Position numbers and translations under genes: made by a program. From positions 25,492-89,491 of the forward strand of contig NZ_SMUS01000015.1 of NCBI RefSeq assembly GCF_004353185.1: a stretch of 64,000 bases of DNA, in the 5' to 3' direction. Source of the stretch: Clostridium cuniculi (GTDB lineage Bacteria; Bacillota; Clostridia; Clostridiales; Clostridiaceae). This document shows positions 62,805-64,000 of the stretch, in pieces. Below the pieces are notes generated by a model that had not been told where the DNA came from, did not search any database, and saw only the letters and a list, made by a program, of their open reading frames with translations. The first letter of the stretch is position 1; the number at the start of each line of letters is the position of its first letter.

Positions 62805-63368
62805 ATGAAAAGGATTATATTATTAATTTTAGTTGTTTTAGCAAACTTATTTCTTATAGGTTGTGTAGAATCTAAAGTTTATTTAAACAAAAATAATGAA
62901 GAATTAAAGGATATTAATAAAGAAGAATTAGAAAGTATAGTTGATGAATACAGCTCTTATGTTATAGATGAAATTTATGTTGCAGACACGAAAATAGTTG
63001 GTTTTTCAACTGATAATACTCAAGGTGTTTTTGTATATGAAAAGGATAATGAAGGGAACTATGTATTAAATCAAGCTAATAAATTGGATATACCTATAGA
63101 TGGCTTAGGAATTTCAAATTACAGAATAATTTATCAAAATTATAACGATATAACTAATGCTAAGTATGGCTATATTGTGATATCCAATGGTAAAAAAGTT
63201 TCTAGGGTTGAAATTACAATAAATGATGTCTATAAATATAATGCAAATTTAGAAATTGGAAAAGAATCTATGGTTTTAATAAAAGAAAATTTAACTGATG
63301 ATGAAAGTGCAGGCATTCGTTTAGATGTAAAATATTTTGATGAGAATAATAATGAATTACTTCAATAA
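62805..63368 (+). CDS. Lipoprotein of unknown function
   Basis: This 187-residue protein has a lipoprotein signal ending LFLIGCVES. The mature part is acidic and strand-rich, with no recognisable catalytic motif. It lies 52 bases upstream of the signal peptidase I gene. A GGGAGGAAA site precedes the ATG. The family is not recognised. Confidence 0.7.
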   Translation: MKRIILLILVVLANLFLIGCVESKVYLNKNNEELKDINKEELESIVDEYSSYVIDEIYVADTKIVGFSTDNTQGVFVYEKDNEGNYVLNQANKLDIPIDGLGISNYRIIYQNYNDITNAKYGYIVISNGKKVSRVEITINDVYKYNANLEIGKESMVLIKENLTDDESAGIRLDVKYFDENNNELLQ

Positions 63369-63420
63369 ATAAAGTATTATATTTATTGGACAATCTATAT
63401 GGTATTTATGGGGGAATATT

Positions 63421-63954
63421 ATGACGAAAATAACAAAGAAAAGTAGTTCTTTCTTACAACTTTTCTACGATTGGATTATTCCAATTATTTGTGCTATTAT
63501 TTTAGCATTTTTAATTAATAAATTCTTACTATTTCAAATTCAGATTCCAAGTGAGTCAATGGTTCCTACTTTAGAAGTAGGGGATAGATTATTTGCAAGT
63601 AGGATATATAATGAAGAAACTCTTAATAGAGGGGATTTAATAATTTTTTATTCTAAGGAAAAAGATGAGTTAATGATAAAGAGATTAATTGGTTTACCAA
63701 ATGATAATATTATAATAGATAATGGTATTGTTAGCGTAAATGGTGAAGTTTTAAATGAAGATTATATTCAAAATCAAGATTATTTTACTGGAGAATATAC
63801 TGTACCAGATGGAAAATATTTTTTTCTAGGAGATAATAGAGGAAATTCATTTGATTCTAGATATTGGACAAATAAATATATAGATTTTAGTGATATAAAT
63901 GGAAGAGCATTTATAAAAATATTTCCATTTAAAGATTTTGGATTTATAAATTGA
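63421..63954 (+). CDS. lepB: Signal peptidase I
   Basis: This 177-residue type I signal peptidase has an N-terminal membrane helix at about 18-38, nucleophile Ser46 in IPSESMVPTL, general base Lys87 in MIKRLIGLP, and the GDNRGNSFDSRYW box near the C-terminus. It cleaves Sec/Tat signal peptides at the outer membrane face. The length is normal for the single-helix Gram-positive type. Several copies per genome are usual. Confidence 0.94.
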   Translation: MTKITKKSSSFLQLFYDWIIPIICAIILAFLINKFLLFQIQIPSESMVPTLEVGDRLFASRIYNEETLNRGDLIIFYSKEKDELMIKRLIGLPNDNIIIDNGIVSVNGEVLNEDYIQNQDYFTGEYTVPDGKYFFLGDNRGNSFDSRYWTNKYIDFSDINGRAFIKIFPFKDFGFIN

Positions 63955-63974
63955 GTAAGTAATTAAAAAGGGGC

Positions 63975-64000
63975 TGTCGCACTAAATAATTAGTGCGACA
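63975..64000. repeat. Inverted repeat cut by the right window edge
   Basis: TGTCGCACTA (63975-63984) pairs perfectly with TAGTGCGACA (63991-64000), just after lepB. It is probably the lepB terminator stem, with any T-run beyond the window. Confidence 0.7.

Noticed and set aside
1..64000. CRISPR arrays, tRNA or rRNA genes, prophage
   Set aside because: No regularly spaced repeats, no tRNA cloverleaf with TTCGA-type arm, no rRNA sequence and no phage structural or integrase genes were noticed on reading.

Overview
The window reads as chromosome of a low-GC, spore-forming-type anaerobe, most likely Clostridium sensu stricto (cluster I). Supporting signs are the very AT-rich DNA, strong AGGAGG-type ribosome binding sites, a T-box, an FMN riboswitch, the [FeFe]-hydrogenase maturation genes hydE, hydG and hydF, a GGDEF/EAL protein and a MASE3-like histidine kinase. 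The species cannot be settled from sequence alone. Nearly all genes lie on the plus strand, which suggests one leading-strand region. No rRNA, tRNA, CRISPR array or complete insertion sequence was seen.

Layout. 0-6.7 kb is the most accessory-looking part. It holds a 31-codon peptide gene of RiPP-precursor type, an attenuating hairpin, a radical SAM/SPASM maturase, a secreted PL6-like polysaccharide lyase, a small Spo0E-like ORF and a 1029-residue LPKTG surface adhesin with two thioester-type domains and repeated Cna_B domains. 7-8.1 kb has a peptide deformylase paralogue and a Nudix hydrolase. 8.2-12.7 kb is an organosulfur island: a consensus promoter, a YezD-like protein, an SsuC/SsuB/SsuA-type ABC importer and an aryl-sulfate sulfotransferase-family protein. 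12.7-15.1 kb is a T-box leader driving an atypical methionyl-tRNA synthetase with KASSS in place of KMSKS. 15.2-16.8 kb has a dehydrogenase and a flavodoxin-like reductase. 16.8-20.8 kb is the FMN-riboswitch-controlled ribD-ribE-ribBA-ribH operon.

20.8-29.5 kb is mixed housekeeping: HAD phosphatase, nucleoside phosphorylase, birA, a truncated trpS remnant, a C_GCAxxG_C_C protein, a MazG-like protein and full-length cobalamin-dependent metH. 29.6-33.9 kb is a hydrogenase-maturation operon (TM1266-like regulator, hydE, hydG, hydF) behind a promoter and a structured leader with a terminator. 34-43.2 kb is rich in peptide-use genes: two paralogous OppA-type lipoproteins without permeases, a C26 amidotransferase-like hydrolase, an M14 carboxypeptidase that appears to start at AUA, and an M42 aminopeptidase. 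A consensus cre-like palindrome lies upstream of the second oppA.

43.3-53.3 kb holds an orphan sensor kinase, an HExxH protein, SelO, an SDR, a cation/proton antiporter with duplicated RCK_C domains, and an rpiR-rpiA-aldo/keto reductase cluster with palindromic candidate operators. 53.4-64 kb holds a nitronate monooxygenase-like flavoprotein, a GGDEF-EAL protein behind a short terminator-ended leader, an alpha-hydroxy-acid oxidase-like protein, an RseP-type protease, a DeoR regulator divergent from a Cof-type phosphatase, dusA, a lipoprotein and signal peptidase I.

The best candidates for undescribed biology are the small RiPP-like locus at the left edge, the KASSS MetRS-like protein under a T-box, and the unassigned leaders of the hydrogenase-maturation and GGDEF-EAL genes. 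Terminators, promoters and riboswitch boundaries were read by eye and no folding or database search was run.
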